From Robertkochia flava (GTDB lineage Bacteria > Bacteroidota > Bacteroidia > Flavobacteriales > Flavobacteriaceae), in assembly GCF_020166515.1 (NCBI RefSeq), contig NZ_JAINZT010000002.1, positions 124,001-188,000 of the forward strand: a DNA stretch of 64,000 bases, written 5' to 3'. The position numbers and the translations under genes were made by a program. The first letter of the stretch is position 1, and the number at the start of each line of letters is the position of its first letter. Below the pieces are notes generated by a model that was given only the letters and a program-made list of their open reading frames with translations, did not search any database and was not told where the DNA came from. Positions 55,455 through 63,995 of this stretch are shown piece by piece.

Positions 55455-55516
55455 TTTTTGGTTAGTGGGGAGTCGTTAGTCGGGAGCTTGCCTGCCTGTG
55501 CGGAGCACGGTAGGTA
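55455..55516 (+). repeat. gttagtcgggag array with palindrome
   Basis: gttagtggggagtcgttagtcgggag, then cctgcctgtgcggagcacggtagg. The reverse-complement form is found at 59891-60030. The left part of 55423-55598 also contains a cttcgcgag...gatcttttgaagtgacct REP-like half. Confidence 0.8.
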
Positions 55517-55598
55517 GGGAGTCAGTAAAAAACTTGTCTTCGCGAGCTTTTCGAAGAAAAGCGTGGCGATCTTTTGAAGTGACCTAAATGCTTAAAGA

Positions 55599-56030
55599 AG
55601 GATTATGGATTATAAATTATAGATGATGGATTGAAGGGACGGAGGTACGGAGGTACGAGGGTACGAAGGTACGGGGGTACGGGGGTACGGGGGTACTGTG
55701 GTACGAGCCTGCCATCCCTCTCGGGAGGAAATCCTGCCGTACCGCCAGGTAGGCAGGGGTACGAGCCTGTCTGCCTGCAGCCTCCCGATGACATTCCGGA
55801 GTGTCTTCGCGAGTCCCGAGACCGAATGTAATCGGGATCGGGACGTGGCGATCTTTTGAAGTGACCTAAATTCCCATTAAAACTATCTCATTACTCACGC
55901 CCACCGTTAGAAAGATTGCTTCGTTGGCCTGCGGCCGCCTCGCAAGGACAAATCAACCAGGTCCGGCCTTCATCTATAATCAAACATCCCCACATCCCTA
56001 CCTCCCTACCTCCCTACCTCCCTAATAAAA
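55599..56030. repeat. composite repeat, copy 1
   Basis: AT 7-mers (ggattat...agatgat), then an octamer array ggtacgga/ggtacggg (55635-55695), a module with cctgcc...ggcagggg, the REP-like pair (cttcgcgag...gatctttt and aagattgcttcgttggcc), then inverse AT 7-mers and a C-rich octamer array tacctccc (about 55988-56025). Copies at 59399 and 62119 share the same order. Confidence 0.88.
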
Positions 56031-56044
56031 TATTTTCTATATTC
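56031..56044 (+). promoter_or_regulatory. TATTTTC + TATATTC motif before the MuiA-family gene
   Basis: The recurring string, touching the right end of composite repeat 1. The ATG of the next gene is 61 bases downstream. Confidence 0.45.
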
Positions 56045-56105
56045 ATTCGATATATTCTGGTACAGATATTGTTTGTTCACCCTCAACATTAAAATCCTAT
56101 TCCAA

Positions 56106-57965
56106 ATGATAAAGCATTTCCTTACCCTGCTGCTATGTGTGTTCAGCCTCATGGTGTGGTCACAAGAGACGAAAGAACAAAAAGTTGAAACCGACATCAG
56201 TGAGGTTACCGTATTCCTGGAAGGGGCCCAGGTGAGCCGGAACAAGACCATCGACATCGCTCCGGGGATAACCCTGTTAAAATTCACCGGCCTTTCTCCC
56301 TTTATCAATGGGAAAAGTATTCAGGTAAAAGCCGGGAATGAAGTGGTGGTCCTGTCGGCCAACCATCAGCAGAATCAGCTGGATACCCTGGAAAGGTCAA
56401 AAACACTTTCGGAATTAGAGGATAAACGGAGAGACATCGATGATAAGATCCGCCTGGAGAGGACCCACCAGGAGATCGTTGCTGAAAAAATCGCTTTTTT
56501 ACAGGAGAACAGGGATATTGGCGGAACCAACCAGGCGGTGACGGCCGGTGATCTTCGTTCGGCTTCAGAGTTTTATGGCAGTTCCCTGACCGCCCTGAAG
56601 CTGGAAGCCTTAGAACGGGAAAAGACGTTGCGAACCCTCAACAAAGAGAAGGCAGCGCTGGAAGTTCAGATCCGAAGTATCTACGGAAAAACGGAATTTG
56701 CCAGCGGAGAAATTATCGTAAAGGTTAAGGCCGAAAAGGCGGGAAGAACAGCCATTACCCTGAACTACCTGGTGAGCAATGCAGGATGGCACCCTTCCTA
56801 TGACATCCGCGCCACCAATGTAAACCAGCCCGTCACCCTTGCCTATAAGGCCAATGTACGACAAGACACCAAGGTAGACTGGAAGGATGTGAGGCTGAAA
56901 TTCTCCTCTGCCAATCCAAATACCTCCGGAACGGCTCCTGAACTCCGCACCTGGTACCTGGATTACAATACTCCACCGCCAAGCTATGAACAAAATGTCA
57001 AAGAAGTTTCCGGATACGTAAGAGACGTGAATGGTCAGCCCATACCCGGAGCGAATGTGGTGGTAAAGGGAAGTACCATAGGTACACAAACCAATTTTGA
57101 CGGCTATTATTCCATCGCCATTCCCGGGGAGGGCACAGTGCTTACTTTTTCCTTTATCGGCATGGTAAGCCAGGACATTCCCGCGCGCCAACCGGTGATC
57201 AATGTAACCCTGCAGGAAGACAGCCAGGCACTCGAAGAGGTGGTGGTCACCGGGTATGGAAACAAAAGAAATAAGGATATGGCATTGGAAGGAAGGGCCG
57301 CCGGGGTCAGCATCCGCGGAACTGTCAGCACCATTCCCCTGGAAACGGTAAGAAATCAGACCACGGTCGATTTTGAGATCGACATGCCGTATTCAATTGC
57401 CTCCGACAACCAGAGCCGCACGGTGGAAATGGTACGCTACAGTTTACCGGCCACCTACCGCTATTATGCCGTCCCCAAGATCGAAAAGGAAGCCTTTCTG
57501 ATCGCCCGGGTAACCGACTGGGAGCAATACGACCTTCTGGAAGGCGAAGCGAACATCTTCTTTGAAAACACCTATGTAGGCAAGTCGATCCTCGATGTCC
57601 GCTATGCCACCGAAGCCCTGGAGTTGTCGTTAGGCAGGGATAAAAATGTAAGCATCAACCGCGAAAAAGACCTGGACCTGTCCGGGAAAAAATTCTTCGG
57701 CAGCAAGAAAGAAGAAACCCGACGCTGGAAGATCTCGGTAAAGAACAACAAGAGCACCGACATCAACCTTGTAGTACTCGACCAGGTGCCCCTGTCGCGA
57801 CTGGAGGAGATCGATGTGGAAGTGGAAGAACTGTCAGGAGGCAAGCTGGATGAAATTACCGGGGAGGTACAATGGGAACTGGAACTGGACCCTTCAGAAA
57901 AGAAAGAACTCATTTTGGAATACACAGTGAAATACCCGAAGCGGAATTCGGTGATCGTGGAGTAG
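56106..57965 (+). CDS. MuiA-family protein (DUF4140/DUF4139) with inserted SusC-like N-terminal segment
   Basis: 619 residues from the ATG at 56106, with a signal peptide (LLLCVFSLMVWSQ). The DUF4140 start (ISEVTVFLEGAQVSR, about 28-42) and a coiled coil (about 95-195) are normal for this family. At about 302-395 the DUF4139 domain is interrupted. The insert has a CarboxypepD_reg-like fold (GYVRDVNGQPIPGANVV) and then LEEVVVTGYGNKR, the box that opens the plug of TonB-dependent SusC receptors. After the insert DUF4139 resumes to the C-terminus. Function unknown; the family was first linked to mucoidy. The stop TAG opens a gtaggga stretch. Confidence 0.85.
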   Translation: MIKHFLTLLLCVFSLMVWSQETKEQKVETDISEVTVFLEGAQVSRNKTIDIAPGITLLKFTGLSPFINGKSIQVKAGNEVVVLSANHQQNQLDTLERSKTLSELEDKRRDIDDKIRLERTHQEIVAEKIAFLQENRDIGGTNQAVTAGDLRSASEFYGSSLTALKLEALEREKTLRTLNKEKAALEVQIRSIYGKTEFASGEIIVKVKAEKAGRTAITLNYLVSNAGWHPSYDIRATNVNQPVTLAYKANVRQDTKVDWKDVRLKFSSANPNTSGTAPELRTWYLDYNTPPPSYEQNVKEVSGYVRDVNGQPIPGANVVVKGSTIGTQTNFDGYYSIAIPGEGTVLTFSFIGMVSQDIPARQPVINVTLQEDSQALEEVVVTGYGNKRNKDMALEGRAAGVSIRGTVSTIPLETVRNQTTVDFEIDMPYSIASDNQSRTVEMVRYSLPATYRYYAVPKIEKEAFLIARVTDWEQYDLLEGEANIFFENTYVGKSILDVRYATEALELSLGRDKNVSINREKDLDLSGKKFFGSKKEETRRWKISVKNNKSTDINLVVLDQVPLSRLEEIDVEVEELSGGKLDEITGEVQWELELDPSEKKELILEYTVKYPKRNSVIVE

Positions 57966-58234
57966 GGAGCTTAGCCGCCATAACTGAAAGACGGTAGGTG
58001 GGGAATGGAGAGATCGGACTACTTTCCCCAGCTAAATTCAAGGTTTTGTTAAGCTTAAATTCATTACACGATTAAGGAGATTGCCACGGGCCAGCCTTAC
58101 AGGTACTCGCAAAGACGTTTCTTATTGCCCCGTAAATTCAAAACCTTGGATTAGGCAATCCTATCCAAATCTTCCTTACTGTGTGCCGATCTGTGAAATA
58201 ATGTATTTTTATATAGTACCGTAATCTCCTGATC

Positions 58235-59359
58235 ATGAAATCAAACTGCATTCTGTTACTTACATTCACCTTACTTTGTTTATTGTCTATATGGGGAATA
58301 CAAGCACAGCAAATCCAAGAAAAACCCTGGACACTCGGCCCCTTCCAACGCTTCACCAATGAAGCCCCCATCATCACCAAAAACCCCACCTCTGCGTTCA
58401 CAGATCCGGTAAGCGGGGAGGATGTCCGATGGGAATCCAAGGCCACCTTTAACCCGGCAGCGATCGTTCGGAACGATTCGATCTTTGTGTTCTACAGGGC
58501 CGAGGAAGACCTGGGGGAAGACAAAATTGGCAGGCATACCTCCCGACTGGGACTGGCCGTTTCAACCGATGGACTGAACTATACACGAAGCCCCGAACCG
58601 GTATTCTACCCGGATACCGATAAGCAGCAAAAATACGAATGGCCGGGAGGGACGGAAGATCCCCGGATCGTGGAAACCGAGGAAGGCCTCTATGTGCTTA
58701 CCTATACCCAGTGGAACCGGGAGGTGCCAAGGCTGGCGGTAGCTACCACGACCGACCTGAAAACCTGGAAGAAACACGGGCCTATTTTTAAAAACTATAA
58801 AAAAGGGAAATACCATACCCGGGAAACCAAATCAGGGGCTATTGTTACCCGGCTCAACGATGACAACAAACCGGTTGCCGCAAAGATCAATGGCAAGTAC
58901 TGGATGTACTTCGGCGTGCCCCACATCTGGCTGGCCCATTCCGATGACCTTATCCACTGGACACCCCTGGAAAACGAAGATGGCAACCTGGTACCGGTGC
59001 TGAGTCCGCGGCCGGGATATTTTGATTCCTGGCTGGTGGAAGCCGGACCTCCGCCTTTGCTTACCGACGAAGGCATCGTCGTACTCTACAATGCGGGGAA
59101 CTCCCAAAGCCTGGGCGTAAAAGACCTTGGTAACCGCACCTATTCCGGCGGACAGGCCCTCTTTGACCCCAGGGAACCCTGGAAGCTCCTCGACCGCACC
59201 GATCATCCGTTCATTAAACCCGAACTCCCCTTTGAAAAGTCCGGACAATACAAAGACGGCACCACCTTTATCGAAGGACTGGTGTATTTCAAAAATGCCT
59301 GGTATTTGTACTACGGGACTGCCGATTCGATGGTGGGGGTTTTGAAATCGGGATTATAG
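58235..59359 (+). CDS. GH130-like family glycosidase/phosphorylase
   Basis: 374 residues with a signal peptide (LLCLLSIWGIQAQ). A five-bladed beta-propeller with the GH130 signature GGTEDPRIVE (about 135-144) and flanking FYRAEED, HTRETKSGAI and GHIWLAHSDD-like motifs (HIWLAHSDD near 230). GH130 contains mannoside phosphorylases and some hydrolases. Secretion argues for a hydrolase, because phosphorylases need cytoplasmic phosphate. A TATTTTTATATAG promoter-like string precedes it (about 58203-58216). The stop codon opens an attagggg-type stretch. Confidence 0.85.
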   Translation: MKSNCILLLTFTLLCLLSIWGIQAQQIQEKPWTLGPFQRFTNEAPIITKNPTSAFTDPVSGEDVRWESKATFNPAAIVRNDSIFVFYRAEEDLGEDKIGRHTSRLGLAVSTDGLNYTRSPEPVFYPDTDKQQKYEWPGGTEDPRIVETEEGLYVLTYTQWNREVPRLAVATTTDLKTWKKHGPIFKNYKKGKYHTRETKSGAIVTRLNDDNKPVAAKINGKYWMYFGVPHIWLAHSDDLIHWTPLENEDGNLVPVLSPRPGYFDSWLVEAGPPPLLTDEGIVVLYNAGNSQSLGVKDLGNRTYSGGQALFDPREPWKLLDRTDHPFIKPELPFEKSGQYKDGTTFIEGLVYFKNAWYLYYGTADSMVGVLKSGL

Positions 59360-59398
59360 ATTAGGGGAAGTGGGGAAGCAGGGAGACAGGGAGACAGG

Positions 59399-59722
59399 AG
59401 GGATTATGGATTATTGATTATGAATTATAGATGATGGATTGAAGGTGCGGGGGTACGGGGGTACGGGGGTACGAGCCTGCCGTCCCTTGTGGGAGGAAAT
59501 CCTGCCGTACCTCCAGGTAGGCAGGGGTATGAGCTTATCTGACTGCAGCCTCCTAACGACATTCCAATGTGTCTTCGCGAGCTTTTTAAAGAAAAGCGTG
59601 GCGATCTTTTGAAGCGACCTCAATGTCTATTATTGCCACCTCATTGCCCACGCCATCCATTAAAAAGATTGCTTCGTTGGCCTGCGGCCGCCACGCGAAC
59701 ACGACTCCGCTCGCCCTTCATC
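59399..59722. repeat. composite repeat, copy 2
   Basis: Same order as copy 1: AT 7-mers, a shorter octamer array ggtacggg (three to four units), the ggtaggcaggggta module, cttcgcgag...gatctttt, aagattgcttcgttggcctgcggccgcc. The C-rich arm after it is missing or replaced by the inverted block that follows. Confidence 0.85.
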
Positions 59723-59800
59723 CTTTTATTCGCATACATGTTATTTCACGGGAGCTCATGAGGGCTTCGCCGTTGGGAGGGGACAAAAGGGAGAGCGGGA
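59723..59800 (-). repeat. inverted copy of the catgagctcccgtg block
   Basis: Inverse of the ggcgaagccctcatgagctcccgtg...gcgaataaaa block in the left direct repeat (about 50300-50350); a shorter form is in the right direct repeat (about 52430-52465). Confidence 0.8.
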
Positions 59801-59890
59801 GGGGTCATTTCAAAATACCATAAAAAGTAAAGGCAGATCGCTTCGGTTTATTGAATAAACCTCGCGAAGACACTTAACTCCTTTAACCAC

Positions 59891-60030
59891 TCCCGACCTA
59901 CCGTGCTCCGCACAGGCAGGATCTCCTCCCGTTAGGGATGGCAAGCTCCCGACTCCCGACCTACCGCGCTCCGCACAGGCAGGCAAGCTCCCGACTCCCG
60001 ACTAACGACTCACCACTAACGACTCCCAAA
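59891..60030 (-). repeat. ctcccgactaacgac array with two palindromes
   Basis: Inverse of the 55455-55516 type: acctaccgtgctccgcacaggcagg twice, with ctcccgactcccgactaacgac 7-mers. It ends about 45 bases before the M13 peptidase start. Confidence 0.85.
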
Positions 60031-60076
60031 TCAGAATAAATCCCTAACTTGAAGGCTTTAACAAGAAAAACCAACC

Positions 60077-62092
60077 ATGAAAAATATCTCACTGCTACTA
60101 TTAGCACTTGCCACCCTGGTGGCCTGCTCCTCCCCGGAGGAGAAAAAGGAAGTCGTTATGATCGAAGGGATCGACAACTCCATCAAACCCGGCGATAACT
60201 TCTTTCGTCATGTCAATGGCATCTGGTACGATTCGGTACAGATACCGCCATCCCAGTCCGGGGTTGGAGCCTACCGCTTTATGAACTTCCCCCAGCGGAT
60301 TCGTTTAATGAACTTACTGGACAGCGTATCTCAACAGGAGAATCCCGAAGGAAGTATGGCCCAAAAGGTAGGCGACTTCTACGCCTCGGGTATGGACACC
60401 ACTACCATCAACCAACGGGGATCTGAGCCGTTGACCCCTGTGTTATCAAGAATTGACAACATCAGTGACCGGAGTACCATGATGCAATTCGTTGCGGATG
60501 AATTCAAGGTCTACAATCCGTCTTTGATGATGTTTTACGCCGGACCGGACGACAAGAACAGTTCTATGAATATTGCCCATGCCACCCAAACCGGGATCGG
60601 CATGCCGGACAGGGATTACTACTTTAAGACCGATCCGTCTACCCTGGGCATACAGGAAACCTATAAACAATACTTAACTACTCTGTTTGAACTAACCGGA
60701 AGCGATTCTGCCACCGCTGCAACACAGGCGAACCTGGTTTACGATATCGAAAAACAGATGGCCGAAGCCCACAGAACACGGGTAGAACGGCGGGATGTGG
60801 AAGCCAACTACAATAAATTCGCTGTTACTGAACTGGAAGAAAGACAGCCCAACATCGGCTGGCAGGAATTCCTGAATAACCTGGGTGCCAACATCGATTC
60901 TATGGATGTGAGTCAGCCTGAATATTACGACCGTCTGAACGACCTGTTAACGACTATCCCGGTTGAAGACTGGAAGGTGTACCTGAAGGCCCATACCATG
61001 ACTAATTATGCGGATTACCTGAGCAAACCATTTGTGGATGCCCAGTTCGAATACAGCAAGGTCCTTTCGGGTCAGTCTGTTCAGAGATCGAGGGGAGAAA
61101 AGATCGCATCTGAGATCGACGGCATGTTAGGCGAAGCCCTGGGGCAGATCTATGTGAAGAAATACTTCCCGGAATCGGCCAAAGCGCGTATGCTGGAGCT
61201 CGTAAACAATGTACAAAAGGCCTATGCCACCCGAATTGATAACCTCGAATGGATGCAGGACAGCACTAAGGTCCAGGCCAAGGAAAAACTTTTTGCCATT
61301 ACCAAAAAGATCGGGTATCCGGATACCTGGAGAGATTACAGCGCTGTAGCTATCGGTCGCGACACCTATTTCGAAAATGTCGTGTCGGCCTCTGCTGCAG
61401 ATTTTCAGTACAACCTTGATAAACTAGGGAAGCCTGTGGATAAAACAGAATGGTACACCACTCCCTCCACGGTTACTGCTTATTACAACCCCAGTGCCAA
61501 TGAGATCGTATTCCCCGCAGGCATCCTGCAACCCCCGTATTTTGACAATGATGCCGATGATGCCCTGAACTATGGCGGAATAGGTATGGTTATCGGACAC
61601 GAACTTTCGCATGCCTTTGACGACCAGGGCGCGCAATACGATAAGGAAGGAAATGTGAAGAACTGGTGGACCGAAGAAGATTACGAACAATTCCAAAAGA
61701 GGACCGGAGCCGTGGCTGACCTCTACAGCAGCTTTACCGTGCTCGATACCCTGCACATCAACGGAAAAATGACCGTAGGAGAGAACACTGCCGATGTGAG
61801 CGGGGTGGCCGCCGCCTTTGATGCCTTTAAGATGACCGCACAGGGTCAGGATACCACCAGGATCGGGGATTTCACCCCTGATCAGCGTTTCTTCCTGTCG
61901 ATCGCCAGGATCTGGAGGGTAAAGATGAAGGAGGAATACCTGCGCTACTGGATCAACAACGACCCCCACTCCCCACCGATCTGGAGGGTGAACGGTCCGC
62001 TGATGAATACCCCTGCCTTCTACACAGCCTTCGATGTGCAACCCGGGGATGCCATGTACCTAGCGCCGGAAGATCGGATCGTGGTTTGGTAA
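60077..62092 (+). CDS. M13 family zinc metallopeptidase (neprilysin-like), lipoprotein
   Basis: 671 residues. SPII signal with cysteine C17 (ATLVAC). Zinc ligands are H508 and H512 in GHELSHAFDDQG, with catalytic E509; the third ligand is E569 in GENTADVSG. NAYYNP-like TAYYNPSANEIVFPAGILQPP (about 471-490) is the substrate-binding stretch. It should degrade small peptides in the periplasm. The C-terminus ends in a VW dipeptide, typical of the family. Repeats on both sides. Confidence 0.94.
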   Translation: MKNISLLLLALATLVACSSPEEKKEVVMIEGIDNSIKPGDNFFRHVNGIWYDSVQIPPSQSGVGAYRFMNFPQRIRLMNLLDSVSQQENPEGSMAQKVGDFYASGMDTTTINQRGSEPLTPVLSRIDNISDRSTMMQFVADEFKVYNPSLMMFYAGPDDKNSSMNIAHATQTGIGMPDRDYYFKTDPSTLGIQETYKQYLTTLFELTGSDSATAATQANLVYDIEKQMAEAHRTRVERRDVEANYNKFAVTELEERQPNIGWQEFLNNLGANIDSMDVSQPEYYDRLNDLLTTIPVEDWKVYLKAHTMTNYADYLSKPFVDAQFEYSKVLSGQSVQRSRGEKIASEIDGMLGEALGQIYVKKYFPESAKARMLELVNNVQKAYATRIDNLEWMQDSTKVQAKEKLFAITKKIGYPDTWRDYSAVAIGRDTYFENVVSASAADFQYNLDKLGKPVDKTEWYTTPSTVTAYYNPSANEIVFPAGILQPPYFDNDADDALNYGGIGMVIGHELSHAFDDQGAQYDKEGNVKNWWTEEDYEQFQKRTGAVADLYSSFTVLDTLHINGKMTVGENTADVSGVAAAFDAFKMTAQGQDTTRIGDFTPDQRFFLSIARIWRVKMKEEYLRYWINNDPHSPPIWRVNGPLMNTPAFYTAFDVQPGDAMYLAPEDRIVVW

Positions 62093-62118
62093 CGAGCACC
62101 TTCGCTAAAGCTCAGGGG

Positions 62119-62555
62119 AATTATGGATTATCAATTATGGATTATAGATTATAGATGATGGATTGAAGGGACGGAGGTAAGGAGGTACGGAGGTACAGAG
62201 GTACGGAGGTACGGGCCTGCCGTCCCTTGCGGGAGAAAATCCTGCCGCAGGCAGGGGTACGAGCCTGCCGCCTCGCAATGACATACCTAGGTGTCTTCGC
62301 GAGTCCCGAGACCGAATGTAATCGGGGTCGGGACGTGGCGATCTTTTGAAGCGACATCAATGCCTATTAAAACCACCTCATTGCACTCGTTCTCCATTTG
62401 AAAGATTGCTTCGTTGGCCTGTGGCCGCCTCGCAAAGACAAATCATCCAGGACCGGCCTTCATCTAAAATCTATCATCCCTATATCCCCACATCCCCACA
62501 TCCCCACATCCCCACATCCCTACATCCCTACATCCCTACATCCCTACATCCCCAA
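62119..62555. repeat. composite repeat, copy 3
   Basis: AT 7-mers, octamer array ggtacgga (about 62166-62212), ggcaggggtacgag module, cttcgcgag...gatctttt, aagattgcttcgttggcctgtggcc, inverse AT 7-mers, then a long C-rich octamer array of ten catccccа-type units (catccccta variants) from about 62475 to 62554. The longest and cleanest of the three copies. Confidence 0.88.
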
Positions 62556-62655
62556 TCAACCATTTCCGGAATCCCGTAAGGGAATCATGACAAAGCGGTT
62601 TAGTTTTGCAGTGGATTTCCCCTGAATCCGAACCAACAACCGAAAAAACCGACCC

Positions 62656-63012
62656 ATGAAAGCTAAAAAGATACTCACCTTAACCGATGACGGGAAGAGC
62701 ATTACCATAAATGAACTGACCCTGGGCGATCAGCAATATTACTTCTGGTTTACAGGGGAGTTCTATGATGAGGTGCCCAAACGAGGGAAAGGAAAGTTGT
62801 ATCCGGACTTTGAAACCCTGTGGGATGCCTTTGCCTTTGATCCGTTCCAGGTGTTTCCGGAGATTCCCCGTCCACTGCCTTCAGCAATAAGGGAATTCCT
62901 GAACGTCCGTTTTCTGGAAAAAGAAAAGCGGCGGGAAATGCATGTGTTTTTAGTGGAACGGTGGGGAGCATGTCTTTCTCCGAATGCTGTTGTTAGTGAA
63001 GTTTCTATGTAA
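62656..63012 (+). CDS. hypothetical protein
   Basis: 118 residues, soluble, with no signal. Aromatic-rich N-terminal half (YYFWFTGEFYDEVP) and the DPFQVFPEIPRPLP stretch in the middle. I do not recognise the family. The ATG is preceded by aaccgaccc, a weak ribosome site. It lies immediately downstream of composite repeat 3. Confidence 0.45.
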   Translation: MKAKKILTLTDDGKSITINELTLGDQQYYFWFTGEFYDEVPKRGKGKLYPDFETLWDAFAFDPFQVFPEIPRPLPSAIREFLNVRFLEKEKRREMHVFLVERWGACLSPNAVVSEVSM

Positions 63013-63129
63013 TTTCCAAAACCGGTAGGAGATAAAAATGGTGAATTATGAATGTTGAATGGTGGTGCTCCTCCATCCAATCTATTATCTAAAATTTACC
63101 GTTTATAATCGTGTGAGTTCCTCCGCTTA

Positions 63130-63372
63130 TCACCTGGCATTTTCCGCTTTCCCGAGGCCTTTGCACTTATTGAGTTCCTTTTGGGTTCGTTTTAAGGCTT
63201 CGCTGAGATCCTTCTCCCGCTTTTCCAGAACATAGGCGCGTTCTGCCTCTTCGTAAAAAGCCTTGCGAATCCGCTCCATCTTGGACATGGCCATATAAGA
63301 ATTGAATAAACTCAGCGTGCCCGCAATGATCAGCGTTCCTATGAATAATTGGATGATGGCCCGTTTGGACAT
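63130..63372 (-). CDS. small membrane protein with coiled coil
   Basis: 80 residues. One N-terminal membrane helix (about 7-28, IQLFIGTLIIAGTLSLF) and a charged coiled coil (about 35-72). No known family. Its TATTTTC-type motif is 23 bases upstream. It resembles the 87-residue protein at 49645 in layout but not clearly in sequence. Confidence 0.6.
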   Translation of the reverse strand: MSKRAIIQLFIGTLIIAGTLSLFNSYMAMSKMERIRKAFYEEAERAYVLEKREKDLSEALKRTQKELNKCKGLGKAENAR

Positions 63373-63692
63373 GGTGATTGGGTGTCTATTCCTTTAAATA
63401 TAGAAAATAATCTTTTATAACGTATTTTGTTCTTATAAATTTTTCGTCATATACATCTGGGCTCATGAGAGTTACAAACAGACCGAAAAATCTAACGGAT
63501 AACGTTAATGGAATATGAGCACGCTCCTTTCGTAAAAAAATCCCCCCGGTTCGGTTTGGAAAGTTTAGGTTGTATTTTGGGAAACATAGTTGGTAGTTAA
63601 ACCAGGGGGAGGTTGGGATTCCGGAGCACTCCGGAGATCGGGTGGTGCCCAACGTGTATTTTATCTTTAAATCGTCCGGCCCTGTCTGCAGG
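63373..63692. other. AT-rich intergenic region
   Basis: Contains the promoter motif for the gene at 63130 and a short palindrome ccggagcactccgg near 63620. I see no supported gene. A 267-base open frame (63386-63652) on the minus strand lacks a plausible start and any family features. Confidence 0.4.
63396..63409 (-). promoter_or_regulatory. TATTTTC + TATATTT motif (minus strand)
   Basis: aaatatagaaaata, the minus-strand form of the recurring motif, 23 bases before the ATG of the small membrane protein. Confidence 0.5.
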
Positions 63693-63995
63693 TCAGAACA
63701 ACTTTAACCCGGTCAGATCAAAATACCAATCCTGAACATAGGTGTTGCCATTTTTAATATATCCGGCCTTCACCACATCTACCGGCTTGCCTTCTATACG
63801 ATCCAGGCGACGCATAAGCAGCTTCCATGGATACTCCTTGATCGCATAGTAATTTTCCATTACTTCCGACTGCAATTCGTGGATATCACAGGAAGGGTCA
63901 TTGATCACAATGGCCTCTTCGGCGCTGCTGCCGTCACCTCCGCCTATAGGCAACTCCAGCTCCAGGTACTCCTTAAAGGTTTGTTTCAGGGTCAT
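63693..63995 (-). CDS. hypothetical protein (possibly incomplete at the 5' end)
   Basis: 100 residues from the ATG at 63995, 5 bases from the window edge, so the start may lie further upstream. Soluble, with SSAEEAIVINDP near 23-34 and KNGNTYVQDWYFDLTGLKLF at the end. No known family; the function is unknown. Confidence 0.55.
   Translation of the reverse strand: MTLKQTFKEYLELELPIGGGDGSSAEEAIVINDPSCDIHELQSEVMENYYAIKEYPWKLLMRRLDRIEGKPVDVVKAGYIKNGNTYVQDWYFDLTGLKLF

Noticed and set aside
63386-63652. Open frame of 88 codons on the minus strand
   Set aside because: AT-rich, no plausible start or ribosome site, and it covers the promoter motif of the next gene.
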